A stretch of DNA of 64,000 nt from Theodoxus fluviatilis (GCA_034096865.1 JAWQFJ010002854.1:55078-119077), one strand, 5' to 3'; positions 34,229 to 48,566 are shown, numbered from the stretch's first letter. The notes: generated from the sequence alone by a model not told the origin. Made by a program: numbers and translations.

Positions 34229-34862
34229 TCAAACCAGCAAGTAAGCAATTTCCATTCTTTTGTCTTGGGCTAACTGAGGTGCCTGTCCATCTGCTCTATC
34301 CTGCTCCTCATTCTGGGCACCTGCTGCAGCAGCATCTGCAATGTCAGCATCATCAATACCATGGTTGACAAGGACAAAATTGTGGAGGGTGCAGGCAGCC
34401 ATTATTACATCCATCACGTCATCGACGACCAACATTTCAAGGAACTTGAGTTTCTTCCACTTCCCCTTAAACAGGCCAATGGCTCTTTCCACCTCCACAC
34501 GTGTGGAAGAATGCGCAGAATTGTACTTCTTTCTCACCCGATCCAGGTGCCCATCATTCCTGAAGGGTGTCATCATGTAATGTTCGAGGTCATAAGCAGA
34601 ATCTCCAAGAAGGTGGAACTGACTTGGCACCTCATTTTTCACCTTTTCCTTCAGGGGACAGTTCCTCCAAACTCTGGCGTCATGCACTGAACCTGGGTAG
34701 CCGCAAAAGACGTCCAGAATCAACAAGTTGTGGTTTGCTACAACCTGAAGCTGAAGACTTGCTGTCCCATTCTTGTTGAAGTATGAATCCCTGAAGTAAT
34801 TTGGAGCCAGGATCTCGATATGCGTAACATCGACAGCACCCACCACACCTGGAAAGCCACAC
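34229..34862 (-). CDS. Harbinger transposase exon 4 (DDE nuclease)
   Basis: Acceptor gttgcag at 34863. Encodes CGFPGVVGAVDVTHIEILAP, then LLILDVFCGYPGSVHDARVW, LLGDSAYDLEHYMMTPF, then VEVERAIGLFKGKWKKL and MAACTLHNFVL, ending at a stop at 34229-34231. This is the DDE_Tnp_4 fold with Asp, Asp and Glu all present. The acidic, alanine-rich tail (DDADIADAAAAG) is typical of the family. Confidence 0.88.
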
Positions 34863-36773
34863 CTGCAACAAACAATACAGAGGACTGTTTTTTCGCCACT
34901 GAAACAGTCACAATAATTTGCAGGGATGGGAATTCCACCCTTGAAATTGACATAAATTCAGCGGAAACTTGACAACAGCAGCTGAAAGTGGGAACAAAAT
35001 CAGCTGAAATCAGCTAATCACCTCCCCATGTCAGATCTGTGTGACCCACCATTCAAATTAAGCAGACGTGTGACTGCAACAATAAAAAAATGTTACGGGG
35101 GTAGGGGGTGGGGGGTGAATGGGTTAAGGGGGGTGGGTGGGGATAGCATGTAAACAAAAATGTTGTTCCTTTTTTCATTTTAAGCCTGACATGTATTAAG
35201 CTCAGCTGTATCATTAAAACCTTCAGCACCCTCATCATAAAAGCCTGTAGGTTTGTTTTTGAGTGCTTTGCCAAGATGTGACACGAAAACAGGGAAACAA
35301 CCCAGTGCATGTCACAATAATTATTTTTTTCACTCTGCAAGTAAAAGTTTCATATGGCGGGTGCTACAGGTTAAAGGTAAACTGGTTGGTTGTTTAATCA
35401 ACTGATGTTTAAAATACTAACTTAAAGGCATCCAACAGGAGGTGTGATTACAAATGTGTACCTAGTCTAAAGAAGTTACCAACTATTTCAAAACTCAATA
35501 TATTGAAAAATTACGGTTGTTTACTGACAATGAAGTAAACAGCGAACACATGGTTGAGTTTTGAAATATCGTGCTTGTAAACAAAGCCTGGCACAAGCGC
35601 GCTCGCTGCAAGTCACTTGGCAAGTGGCTCTCTGTACGACTTCTGCCTAAAAGCAAGGCACAAGCAGGAAGCGTGGCTGGCGCAGTCTATAAATAGCTCC
35701 TAAAGCTGTTTTTGCGAAATTGAATTATTTTCATATAAAATATTTTGACATTTGTGAGGATCTAGTCCTTACTCTTACACAGTAAACTTGGTTTAGGTGT
35801 GTTTTGCAGCAGTGGGTAAAGCAATCAGACTATAAATACAGTGAGAAACAATAAGTCACACTTCACAATTGCCTTGATACCAGCCACACTTCTAATGGTA
35901 CAAATGAATTGATTACAACTACCCTCTCTTTGAATTCTTGAGCAAGAACCTCCATTTCAGCAACGCTGGTGGGCCACTTGATTAGCTCCCCTTGTCTCTG
36001 TGTCAGAATGACACATACAGTGACCACAATCCGCTTCAGGGAGCCCTTGTTCAGCCCAAATCTGTCAGCAATGCTTCTGCAAACATATTTACAACAAAAC
36101 AATAACCATACTCTCCTGATATGTGGGTTTTGGGATTCCAATCCATGACTATCTGTGGTTACATTACGTCACCAAAAAGCAGACCTCTTAAATATTATGG
36201 GAGACACCATAATGGGAGAGTAAGAGTTAAAGGGAGGGTAACACCTCAACATAAATTTTCTTAGTTCGATTGTACACCCCAACAGGAGCTAAATAATACC
36301 AATCTTTTCGTTCGGAGCTCATTGTAAATGCGTTAATTCTTCGTGCGAAGGTCTCGATTTCCGACTTTTGCCGAGCGCGGGTAAAACGTTCCCGGAAACT
36401 CCCGAAGATCAGCCGAGCGAGCGTGACGTCACGTAAGCAATAACAACATGGCTACAACAGAGGAAAACGCTGAAAGTGAAGGCAATATTTCTAGCGAGGG
36501 GGAGGATTTGGAAGAAGCTACTGGGTCCTATCGTCTACACCCGTACCAGTTTGAACCGGTAAGAGACGAAGATGACATACCAAAGACATTTGAAACTCAC
36601 ACGGATCGCATTTGTGACCGAAAAGGACACACTGAGTGGTACGAACACGATGTGACTCGATGATGATCGATGCCAAAATCAGACCTGTCTGCTAGCGTTC
36701 GGGCGATGCGGGGGTTTGAACGCTGCCTCTGAATCTCTCTCTCTCTCAAGCTGCAGATCTCTCCGTCCCTGCT

Positions 36774-36834
<61 letters not shown>

Positions 36835-37156
36835 AGCCTAGCTTCCTGGAATCTGCAGTTGATCAATGTGTAGCATTGCGGGTAATCTTCGGTTCGCACT
36901 GTCGTTTGGTTCCGATGCTGTTTGTAGAATGCTCGTCCGAGTTAAGGCGGGTAAGTAGGTTTGGGTGCCTCTGAGGGCGTATACTGGGCTGTGTTAGTTC
37001 ATCTCTCTCCTTCCCTCCTCTCTGTGTGCACGTACGTGCGGAGGTTTCCAGCTCGCGTGTTATGATTGACTGAGGAGGAGGAATTTCTTCCGCTGTTTTA
37101 CTTTTAATGCTTACTTGAGGTTTCAATCAGTCTCTTTCTGTGCATGTGGAGCCGCG

Positions 37157-37189
<33 letters not shown>

Positions 37190-40100
37190 TGCGTGCGTGC
37201 GTGCGTGCGTGTTTGTGTGTGTGAGTGTGTGTGTGCGTGCGTGCGTGTCTGTCTGCGTGCCTCTTTCTCTTTTTGTCTCACTCTGTCTCTTTCTGTGTTT
37301 CTGTGTTTCTGTCTGTCTCTACTAAGATAAGTACCCTTCTTCATCTCTCCGACTTGAATTTGAAATAATGTAATCTCTCGAAGACATATTGACATCAAAG
37401 ACATTCATGTATGTTGGTATATATACAGTCATCATTTCTGGCATGCCTCAATTCCTACTATGTAGAAGAGAATTGGATTAACACCCCATCTTCTCTGGCA
37501 CCGGCTTCAAAGCATGCATCATGCTGAGCCTCAGAGTCCGTGCCTCCAGCACGTTCAAATCTGGCGCGCCCACTGCCAACGCTCCAGCTACAACTGAACT
37601 CATCACTGTGCCCTACATCCCAGCACCCACGGCCTCTGGTTTCAGCACATCTGCCTCGCCAAGTGTGCTCACAAGATCCAGGCGGACACAGTATGAACTT
37701 AATAAGCAGCGCACCATTGCAAAGATTCGCTCTGCTGCGAGGAGGCCGCATGTGTCAATTGAAAAAAACACCAACGACAACATTGTAATAGATTTCAGTG
37801 CAGCATCGTTTGTACCTTTCAAGTGTGTTGCAGAAAATTTCTTCGGCAATGCGACGCACACATTGGACAAAACAGGGAGAACAGTGACGACAACACTGAG
37901 AAAAACTGTGAAACGTGTTCTCAAATACACGATCTCCCTGTACCACACAACATCCAGAGTATTGGTGAATGGACCAAATACTACAATTTTCTGGGCGGAC
38001 TTCAGGCACCTATTGGAGAGAGCAGATCTGTACAATGCAGACACGATTGAAGCCTTAGACAAAGTCAACAGACTGTTGTCTGAGGCATCACAAGCCAGTC
38101 GCTACGCTTCTGCTTCTCCATCTCCACATTCCGATTCTAGGAGTCCTACAGATGACTGCAGTCGCCTGCTCCCAGTGACCCAGGATGCCACCATACAACC
38201 TCCCAAATTGTTGTCCTCCACACACCCCTCATCTCCCCCTCGCCTGCCCCCTGTGACTCACCTCGCTGTAGAAGCGGAAACCCAACACCAGAACTCCCCC
38301 CTACGGCCTCCCAATGACAATTTCCTATCCCCTCCCCTCCCCCTTCCCCTCCCCAATGTACAGTCTGAAGCATTCTGTCAGGCGTCCACTCCACCACATT
38401 GCCCGCCTCCCCCGCAGACTAGAGATAAGCCCCCTCCTGCAACTGATGACAGCTGCCTGACCTGTACGACCCACCCTGCCCCTTCCAACACTCCCTCACA
38501 GCCTGAAGAGGAAGCTCTCATCACTTCATCCCTTTCTCCACTTCCCTCTCAGCCCGAGTCCCATGATTACAAGCAAGTCAGCCATGCAAGAACGGAAAAC
38601 AACTCAACACTACCGACTGGAGGCTCTTCGCATTTCAAAGAGGGGCTTCTACAAATTAGTCCCCAGACCGTCCTGCCTCCAATTGCGTTCAGTGATGGAG
38701 CCACTGGCATCATCCCCACTACCTCCCACGCAAACAGTGCCAGTTGTCAGATACCCTCTGCCCTCCAAAGTGACTTGACTGTGTGTGACTCCGCAAATGG
38801 GGACACTGGCAACACCCTCTCAACCTCAGACACAGACAACGCCAGGTGTGAAGTGCTGTCTGTACTCCCAAGTGACGTAAATGTGCTTGACTCAGCAAAT
38901 GCCCTGCAACTTCTGCATGCTGACATATTAGACACAAAAACGCAGCTCACAAACAGATTCAAAACCCACAGCACTGATGTTGTCATGTCCATACACGACA
39001 TACTCTCACGCCTGGAAAAAATACAACAAGACATCACATCACTCCAAACCACTGTGCGATGTCTTGCAGACAAACAAAAATCCTCCAGACAAACACAGGG
39101 ATGTCTCTGCAAATGCCAACAAACATCCTCTCAGCCACTGCCTGACTCAAACACAAAAATGAACACAGGAAACAACTCAGCAATGCAACGAACAGACACT
39201 GCCTCAAATGACTATACACCAGCAAACAAATCCACCACAGCACCTCCCTCTACACTGCTACACAACAGGTTCTCTCACGAGGATGAGGTTTCATCTCCCC
39301 TCCACAATGCAGCAGCAAACCTCACCGGCACCACTTCCAGCAACAAAATCACGGCTGAACCTCATGGATGGTCTCGGCCAAACTCTGGAGGAAAGCTCAT
39401 CCCCATCAATGCAGAACACCTGATTCTAGGATGCTCTCTCCTTCGCTCACTGAGACGTAGGAAGTTGTGTCCCCGAGGTTCTGTACACATTAGGTCAATG
39501 CAGAACTACAAAGTAGCTGACCTCACCAAAACCCTCAAAACCACAACCACCACGCACCTGACTACAAAATCTGTTTCATTTCTTGTTAGCGGAAACGAAA
39601 CTCACAATGCAACCCAGACACAACAGGAATATGACACACTCACCTCAGTGGCATCAAACATCTTTCCCGAAGCGAAAATCCGCTTCATTGCCCTGCCATT
39701 TCACAAGCATTCTGCTGACCACTTTAACAGATGCAATGCAGCCATGGAGCACGTGGCAAAGAAAAGGCAAAATGTGCACTATGTCACCATTTGCTCCAGC
39801 AACAACACAAGCTACACAACTGATGGCAAACAACTTACTACTGACAGCAATATCAGGCTTGCCAAAGTCATCAAAACATTTCTACAACTCTCCTCTCCAA
39901 CAACGAAACCACCACAACCTGAAGCACGGGAACATACCACTCAAAAACTCTCAGCTCTCCTGCCAACACCAACCTTCCCACCAGTTCAAACGCACACAAC
40001 AGAACAGCGCAGACGGACTCTTCTTCCAACACCGAAATCGCACCCACCAACAGAAATCCCTTCACTCCATGCACTTCCTCTCAATACAACATCCATGACA

Positions 40101-43100
40101 AACCAGAATCCAGTAAACTACAGACACGTACACACCACTCCTCATGATAGAGCAAATGTCCCTCCCACAAGGGAAGTTTCACACGGAAATTCACTGTCCC
40201 TCAGATCTGCACACCCTCCTCCCCCCAGATCTGCATATCCGCCTCCCACCAAATCTGCACACCAGCCTACCCCCAGATCTGCACATCAGCCTACCCCCAG
40301 ATCTGCACACCACCCTCCCCCCAGATCTGCACACCAGCCTACCCTCAGATCTGCACATCAGCCTTCCCCCAGATCTGCACATCAGCCTCTTCCCAGATCT
40401 GCACATCAGCCTCCCCCCAGATCTCTGCATCTGCACCAGACTCAAGAAAATAGAACCTCCACAGACCACCATGCTTTTCCTCAAACCTTCACTAAGGCTC
40501 ACCATGGTAACATTCCTTATTCAATGTTCCCACCTGAAATGGCACCTTTTGGAAACAATGTTTTCCTTTCACCCTATGAATATGCATTACCACATTTTTC
40601 ATACTTCAGATCACTTCCACCCTTGCCTCATATAAACTGGAGGCATCCCAACACTCATCCAGCATATATGATGTCTTAATGTCAAATTCTCGTCCACACG
40701 TCCCCAAACCTAGAGGTTTCTTTCGTCTCCTTGACTGACCAGCTCCATTGTCTTTATACGACTTGCAGTTTGATAAAATCTTGAATGGTCATTGTAAATG
40801 ATCCTTGTATACCCTTTTATAGGATCATTTATACAGAATTGTTGATATCGGGTTTGATATTAGCAAAACGTTATTGTCTTATATACACATATTAACATTG
40901 CATTATCATTATTATTCATACTGTTTGTATTCGTATTCATTACTGTGTCTATTTGGCCTTTTGTATTTGTAATATCGACTATCTGTTTATATCTATATAC
41001 TTACTCGCTTTCATTGATGTGATTATTTTCTGTACGTTTCTTGTATTTTTCCTGCCTTTCATAATGCAGTCTGGTATATCACTAGGCCACCTAAACGTGT
41101 ATCATCTTCAGAACAAAGTCACAGACATATGTGCTCTCTTACACCAGTATGATTGCTATGTTTTTGGTCTATCAGAAACAAGACTCAAACACTACATCCC
41201 TGACACAGCAGTAGAAATTAATGGATATAACATCATCCGAAAAGACGCTAAAAGCGAAGGCCAAACTGGTATAGCAGTATACATTCACCATTCCATTCAT
41301 GGGAATATTTCTCGCCGTACGGATCTTGAATCTTCACAGATAGAGTGTTTATGGCTAGAAATGAAGCCTCCAAAAGAATCTTCAATCCTTATCGGCTATC
41401 TCTACAGAAACCCTGCTTCCACCTCCACATGGTGTGAAGATTTCAGTGCAATGATGGACACAGTAACCCAATCCAACAAAAAAATTATCATAATGGGAGA
41501 TTTCAACATCGATTTATTCAAACCCCAGCATACATGGAAATCTACCATCTCGTTATTCGGACTCAAACAAGTGGTTGACATAGCCACAAGAGTGACCCAT
41601 GACTCATCCACTCTCATAGACCATATATACACAAACACTGAAAATCTCTTGACAAGTATACAGGTACCTAAATTAGGGATAAGTGATCACTTTCCCACAC
41701 TATGCTCCCTCTCCTGTAAAGTCAAAAGAAGTCCAAAGAGAACGCACACTACTATTCACTATCGATCCTTTAAACATTTTGATGCTGATTCATTCCTTGA
41801 CAATTTAAAACAAATGCCATTTCATGATGTCCTCAACTATTCTGACCCTGACATGGCCCTTCATTTCTGGTATGACCTATTTCTCCAAACTGTAGAAAGA
41901 CATGCTCCTATGAAACAGAAGAGAGTCAAGCATTTAAAACTCCCACCTTGGCTTACCAACGAAATCATGCAGGCTATGAAAACGAGAGATAGACTTAAAA
42001 AAGACAATGATATCCCGGCTTACAAGAAGCAAAGAAACCGTGTCAAGACTCTGGTTCGAAATGCAAAAAAAACTTATTTTCAAAGGCTAATTGAAAACGG
42101 CAATGACACATCAATGTTATGGCGCGGAATTAATACCTTCATACGAACTTCCAAAACAGTCTGCAACATACCTCCAACTATTAATACTGAACAATTCAAC
42201 GAACACTTCACGACAATAGCTGATAAAATCCATGCAAAATCGACTAAACACACTCCCGGTCTATCAAGGGATATTGTTCAACGTATTGAGGATTTCTGTA
42301 ATGAAAGACTTCCTCATGATGCTGCATTCCATATTCCTACTGTCACCTCACATGAGGTGATGCAATACATCTTTCAACTTTCAAGCAAACGATCCACGGA
42401 CCTTGATGGCATCAGTTCTCATTTACTAAAAATTTCGCTCCCCGCCATACTGCCTTCATTGACACACATTTATTTATAACTTGTGTATAAGAAACAGTAT
42501 CTTCCCGTCTCGTCTTCAGCAGGCCAAGGTCATTCCATTGCCTAAATCTAAGACTGCTTCAGTACCCGATGATTACCGTCCCATCTCAATTTTGCCTCTT
42601 ATCTCCAAACCACTAGAAAGACACGTTCACAAACATCTTTTCTCGTATCTTGACCAATTTGACTTATTATATCAATTGCAATCCGGCTTTCGCTCCCATC
42701 ACTCCTGCCAAACTGCTTTATCCTTCCTGGTGAATGACTGGCTATCAGCCATAAACAACCGTGAACTGTCTGGTACCATTTTCTTGGACTTGAAAAAGGC
42801 ATTTGACCTAGTTGACCACGAAATTCTCCTTGATAAACTCTCGATGTACTTGAAAAATCCAACATCAGTCTCCTTCTTCCGATCATACTTGACGCATAGA
42901 AGCCAATGTGTCTATGTCAACGGGTCGTATTCCTCGAGACGATTGGTAAAGTCAGGGGTTCCACAAGGCTCAATTTTAGGTCCATTGCTCTTTAGCTTGT
43001 ATATCAATGATCTACCATTGAGTATATCAAATGAAAGTATCAAATGCACTATGTTTGCAGATGACACCATTATCAGCGTAAGTGACAGAAGCATAAAGTC

Positions 43101-45615
43101 CATCCAATGCACCCTGAACGTTACCCTTGATGATTTACAAAAATGGTGTTCATCAAATAGAATGGTCATAAACCCCTCAAAAACCAAGTGCATGATCCTA
43201 ACTACAAGACAAAAACGTCAACGACAATCCCTAACCATCAACCTTATGCTAGAAAATGAAATCATTGAGCAAGTTTCTGAACACAGAGTGCTAGGCATAA
43301 TTGTTGATGAACAACTAACTTGGGAACAACATGTCAATTCCTTATGCAAAACTATTGCTAAGAACATTTTCCTTCTCTCCAAACTGAGGCATTTTGTCAC
43401 CACCTTGACTTACTTTGACTTAGTCCTCTTCGCTCCGGTCGGAGCATAGGGCCTTCACTGCAAGTCTCCACCTCTGTCGGTCTTGGGCTGCCCTCTTTGC
43501 CTCTCCCCATGTCATCCGGACTGTCCTCAGCTCTGCCTGTAGGGTTCTTTTCCAGGTCAGTGCTGGTCGACCACGCTTCCGTTTACCCTGAGGGTTCCAG
43601 TCCAAGGCGTGGCGTGGAATGCAGGCATAGAGTGTTCTCACATTCCATAATCCAATCCTTGTCACGGTCTTGGGGAAGAGAAGGTTCATCAGCGAGTCAA
43701 CTCCCTCTCTTTCTGTGCAGATGGAGCCGTGTTGTGTGTGTGCGCGTGCGTGCGTGCGTGTTTGTGTGTGTGTGTGTGTGCGTGCGTGCGCGTCTATCTG
43801 TCTGCGTGCCTCTTTCTCTTTCTGTCTCACTCTCACTGTCTTTCTGTGTTTCTCTCTCTCTCTCTCTCTGTCTGTCTGTCTGTCTCCCTCTCTCTCTGTA
43901 CATCTCTTTCTCTCTGTGTCTCTCTCTCTCTCTGTGTCTCTCTCTCTGTCTCTCTCCCTCTCTCTGTGTCTGTCTCTCTCTCTTTCTGTACATCTCTCTC
44001 TGTACATCTTTTTCTCTCTTTCCCTCTGTCTCTCTCTCTCTCTTTCTCTCGGAGGAGGAGGGGGAGGGGGAGGGGAAGGGGGAGGAGGAGGAGGAGGAAG
44101 AAGAGGAAGATAGAAGAAATGAAGAAAAGACCATGAATGAGCCACAACATGAACCGCAGCAGAAACAGCGCACTCCCACTCCACTGACGACAGTTCCAGC
44201 AACCCTTCAGCTGCGACACCAGATTCCCGCCAGAGTTCGACACTGAGTACTGATCGTATATTCCCAGCTACGACGTCCACACCTGGCAGAGCTCATTCTT
44301 CCGACGCTCGACCTGCACCAGCGAGACCATCCCGACAGCGACGTCGTCCTGCTTACCTGGATGACTATCAAACCTGATAGTCATATGACTGACATGAGCC
44401 ACGATCATCTGACAAACATATGGCGATGAGTGAACTGTGTCCGCAATTTGTGGAGAAAAATGTAAACTTAAATGAACCGGAAAGACATGTATATTTACAC
44501 AGAAAAGCACACACACACACATTTGAAGTCATTGTGAAATTTCGTTTTTATTTATCAGCACTCCGAATCAAGCTTTGAAAATAATATTTGCAAACAAGAA
44601 TTGCAGGAAATGAACGTTAACCGTACATTTATCTTACACATACCCGAACAGAATTTTGAAACGAACACTTGTGAAAATGTAACAATTTACGTGAATTAGT
44701 TCTCAACAAACACACAGTACTATTTTCAATTAACTTTATTCTAGAGTAAAGTTTTATTCATTCAAGTTGGGAAGGGACGTAATGTCCAATGCAAACGAGA
44801 AGAACTGAGTTTGTACGTCATAAGGATAGATCATATATCTTGACGTCACTTGTACTTCGGGCGATGGTCGAGAATAACAGTAAAGAAGCAGACAAGATCG
44901 ACACGAGCTGTTGATTGTCATTTGATTGTCATTTGTCATGAAACACAAAGACACAAAACTTTTTCTGTCTCTCTTTCTCTCTGTCTCCCTCTCTCTCTCT
45001 CTCTGCGTCTCCCTCTCTCTCTCTCTCTGCGTCTCTCTCTCTCTCTCTGACTCTCTCACTGTCTCTGTCTCTCTCTCTCTGTGTCTGTCTGTCTGTCTCT
45101 CTCTGTCTCTCTCTGTCTCTCTCTCTCTCTGGAGCCATGGTCGAAACTCTGAGAGAGGTAACTGGAGATTCCATCAAGTGGCCCCGCCCTGTGTGGTAAG
45201 ATCATTTTCACCCTTGCTCAGCCGAGCGAGCGTGACGTCACGTTAGCAATAACAACATGGCTGCAACAGATGAAAAAGTTGAAAGTGAAGGCGATATTTC
45301 TAGCGAGGGGTGGGGGGGATTTGGAAGAAACTACTGGGTCGTATGGTTTACACCCGTACCAGTTTGAACCTGTAAGAGACGAAGATGACATACCAAAGAT
45401 ATTTGAAACTCACACGGATCGCATTTGTGACCGAAAAGGACACACTGAGTGGTACGAACACGATGTGACTCGATGATGATCGATGCCAAAATCAGACCTG
45501 TCTCCTAGCGTTCGGGCGATGCGGGGGTTTGAACGCTGCCTCTGAATCCTCTCTCTCTCTGAGTCTCTCAAGCTTCCCTCTATAGCTCTCTCTCTCTCTC
45601 TCTCTCTCTCACTGA

Positions 45616-45651
<36 letters not shown>

Positions 45652-46271
45652 ATCACTCTCTCTCTAGCATGGCTTCCTGGAATCTGCAGTTGATTAATGT
45701 GTAGTATTGCGGGTAATCTTCGGTTCGCACTGTCGTTTGGTTCCGATGCTGTTTGTAGAATGCTCGTCCGAGTTAAGGCGGGTAAGTAGGTTTGGGTGCC
45801 TCTGAGGGCGTATACTGGGCTGTGTTAGTGAAGAGTATACGAGTTGATCTTTCTTTCGATAGATCCAGCTCTCCAGGGCACTGCTGGTTCCGTGGACAGA
45901 GACAGATACAGTGTTTATTTACACGTACAGTGTCGACCAAGGGAAGGACAGTGGTGTGTTATTGATGTCGTGGTTGATTTATAAGCTTGTTGTATTTGAT
46001 GCTTCAATCTGCACTACTCGTTTGCTTTCTGCTAATGAAGGCAGTGCTCGCAGAGACCATGTTTGTCCAAGGGATGAAATGAGTAGGCGAAAGAGATTTG
46101 AGGGTAGGAGCCCTGGAGAGGGGGAGGAACTGCATGGGGAGTGAGTGAGATGTGAGTGGGGAGAGGGAGAATTAAATTGGAGTGAACTTTGCTCCATTTC
46201 GTGTTGGCGTGCGGGCGCGTGATTGTTCGTCAGCAGGCAAATAGTTGTTGTTGTTGTTGTGTGTGTGTGTG

Positions 46272-46306
<35 letters not shown>

Positions 46307-46601
46307 AACTCTGTATAGTGAGTGACTGTGTTTGTGTGTTTGTGTGTGTGCATGCGTGCGTGTGTGTGTGCTTGCGTGCGTGCGTGTGTGTGTGCGTGTG
46401 TGTGTGTAACTGTGTGTGTGTTTGTGTGTGCGTATATGTGTAACTGTGTGTGCGTGCATGTGTGCGTGTGTGCATGTGCGTGTGTGCGTGTGTGTAACTG
46501 TGTGTGTAACTATGTGTGTGTAACTGTGTGTGTAATTGTGTGTATGCGTGTACGTGCGCGCGTGCATGAATGTGTGTGTGCGCTCGCTCGCGAATGTTTG
46601 C

Positions 46602-46675
<74 letters not shown>

Positions 46676-46815
46676 CGATCGAACTTTATTTTACAAGGGT
46701 AGTGAATTAGGCAGTAGTGCCTTTCTTACATTCAGCCTTTGAGGCAAAATATTCAAATTTGGTGAGAGAGAGAGAGAGAGAGACAGACAGAGAGACAGAG
46801 AGACAGAGAGACACA

Positions 46816-46848
<33 letters not shown>

Positions 46849-46959
46849 TGAGAGAGAGAGAGGGGGGACCTGGGGAAAGGGGGAGGAAGGGAAGAGAGAA
46901 TGAGAGTAAGAGGGTGGGTGGGTTGGAGAGAGAGGGTGGAGGAGAGGTAGGGAGGGAGG

Positions 46960-46994
<35 letters not shown>

Positions 46995-47028
46995 AGAGAG
47001 AGAAGAGATAGGGAGAGAGAGAGAGGAG

Positions 47029-47075
<47 letters not shown>

Positions 47076-47976
47076 CAGTATAATTATCACAAGAATTATA
47101 CATGTGCAATTTCTTAAACATACTAAAATGGGTAGATAGTGTACCAGAGAAGCAAAATTCAAATATGGAACTTGAAGTGACTACAATGACATATACATAA
47201 AATGATTTTAAAAAAAACAATTTTCTAAACATCCAAATGTTAAAAACAAATACATACATGTAGGCCAAAGCCTCTTGGTGTACACTCCCTCCCCTACTCC
47301 CCCACCCCAAATCAGCCGGAAACCCTCCAATAGTTCAGCAGGGGTGGCTTCAAGTAAGCATATGTGAAGAATGGAAAATGTAGGATACACACTTAACCGT
47401 TCCACTGTCTAGACGTCAGATGAAAACGTGGAAAACTATGTCATAGGATGATGCCTGAGAATAGTGCGAATTTTGTCTTTGAACATAGGCAAAGACTTGA
47501 TACATTTTATGTCATCAGGCAGTGTATTCCACAGAGCAGCCCCAGAGTAAGATAGGCTCGATTTGAACAAATTGATGCGAGGCTGAGGCAGGAGAAATTT
47601 GTCATGTCCTCTGAATGATGACTGCACAAATAGTTTGGTGAGATATTCTGGTGTTCTGCCATCTTTTACCTTTTTCACAAGCACACACTTATTTAGCTGC
47701 AGATGCTTATGGAGAGGCAAAATGTCAAGCATTTCCATTTTCTTTTCAGTGCTGAGAGATTTATTTGGGACCATAAGCTTAGAGGCTCTTCTGTAAAGTG
47801 AATTAACTCTCTTCAAATTAGCTTCACTACAGTTATCCCACAATGTTGATGCGTAATTGATGTGTGATACGATGTGGGCACTGAAAAATATTTTGCAGGT
47901 TTCTATGTCTACAAAGTGCCTCAGCTTTGACAGTAGAAAGAGATTGCTTGAAATATTTTTGCGTGAGAGAGATTTA

Positions 47977-48018
<42 letters not shown>

Positions 48019-48064
48019 AGGGAGGGAGGAGAGAGAGAGAGAGAGAGAGAGGAGGGGGAGGAGG

Positions 48065-48095
<31 letters not shown>

Positions 48096-48496
48096 GGGGG
48101 GGGAGGGAGGAGAGAGAGAGAGAGAGAGATATGCAAACGAGACAAGACGGAGGCATGCTTGATATGCAAGTCAACATCACATGCCAGGACTAGAGAAAAT
48201 GCCACTTAATTGCTTCTCTATATGAAGCAAATGCAAAATAGCACACAATGCAGCCACCTAAAGGGCACAGAAGATAGTGTGTAGTATTGCGTTTGCACTT
48301 TATGTGAACGCGAGCCAAAATTCCATCCACAGACCTGAAAATCCCTCACATAATGCGTGGCGCACGGTAATAAACGCGTCGAATATAGGCCAATAGCACA
48401 CTGTATGTTGTAGACTCGTGTGTACTCATATCGCACAAATCTACAGCAGTATGATGATGTGATGATATGGTGCTGTAAGCGATTAGCAGACAGAGA

Positions 48497-48566
<70 letters not shown>

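Larger units (their letters stand above)
36412..36998 (+). repeat. segmental duplication unit with promoter-like CRE and first exon, copy 1
   Basis: 587 bp homologous to 45219-45829 (copy 2), interrupted in the middle by different CT arrays. It starts cagccgagcgagcgtgacgt, contains the exon 36448-36558 and ends ggtaagtaggtttgggtgcc ... gctgtgttag. The two copies flank 8.2 kb containing the L2-like LINE. Confidence 0.85.
37400..43415 (+). mobile_element. L2/CR1-like non-LTR retrotransposon (LINE-C), nearly full length, 3'-truncated
   Basis: Contains an intact ORF1 (37521-40679) and ORF2 (from 41064) carrying endonuclease and RT in the expected order. ORF2 has a one-base frameshift at about 42478 and is cut inside the RT C-terminal region at about 43415. 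The missing C-terminal part of the same family is present, inverted, at 47430-47955. The 5' boundary is approximate. Confidence 0.85.
45219..45829 (+). repeat. segmental duplication unit, copy 2
   Basis: 611 bp, direct repeat of 36412-36998 with the same CRE (45233-45240), start codon (45257) and donor, and a different internal CT tract. Confidence 0.85.

Noticed and set aside
36412..45829. Two 600-bp direct repeats as LTRs of one LTR retrotransposon
   Set aside because: They contain a start codon, exon and donor rather than LTR signals, lack TG...CA ends with a target duplication, and the interior is mainly a non-LTR element. The pol-like tail near 44377 keeps the idea weakly alive.
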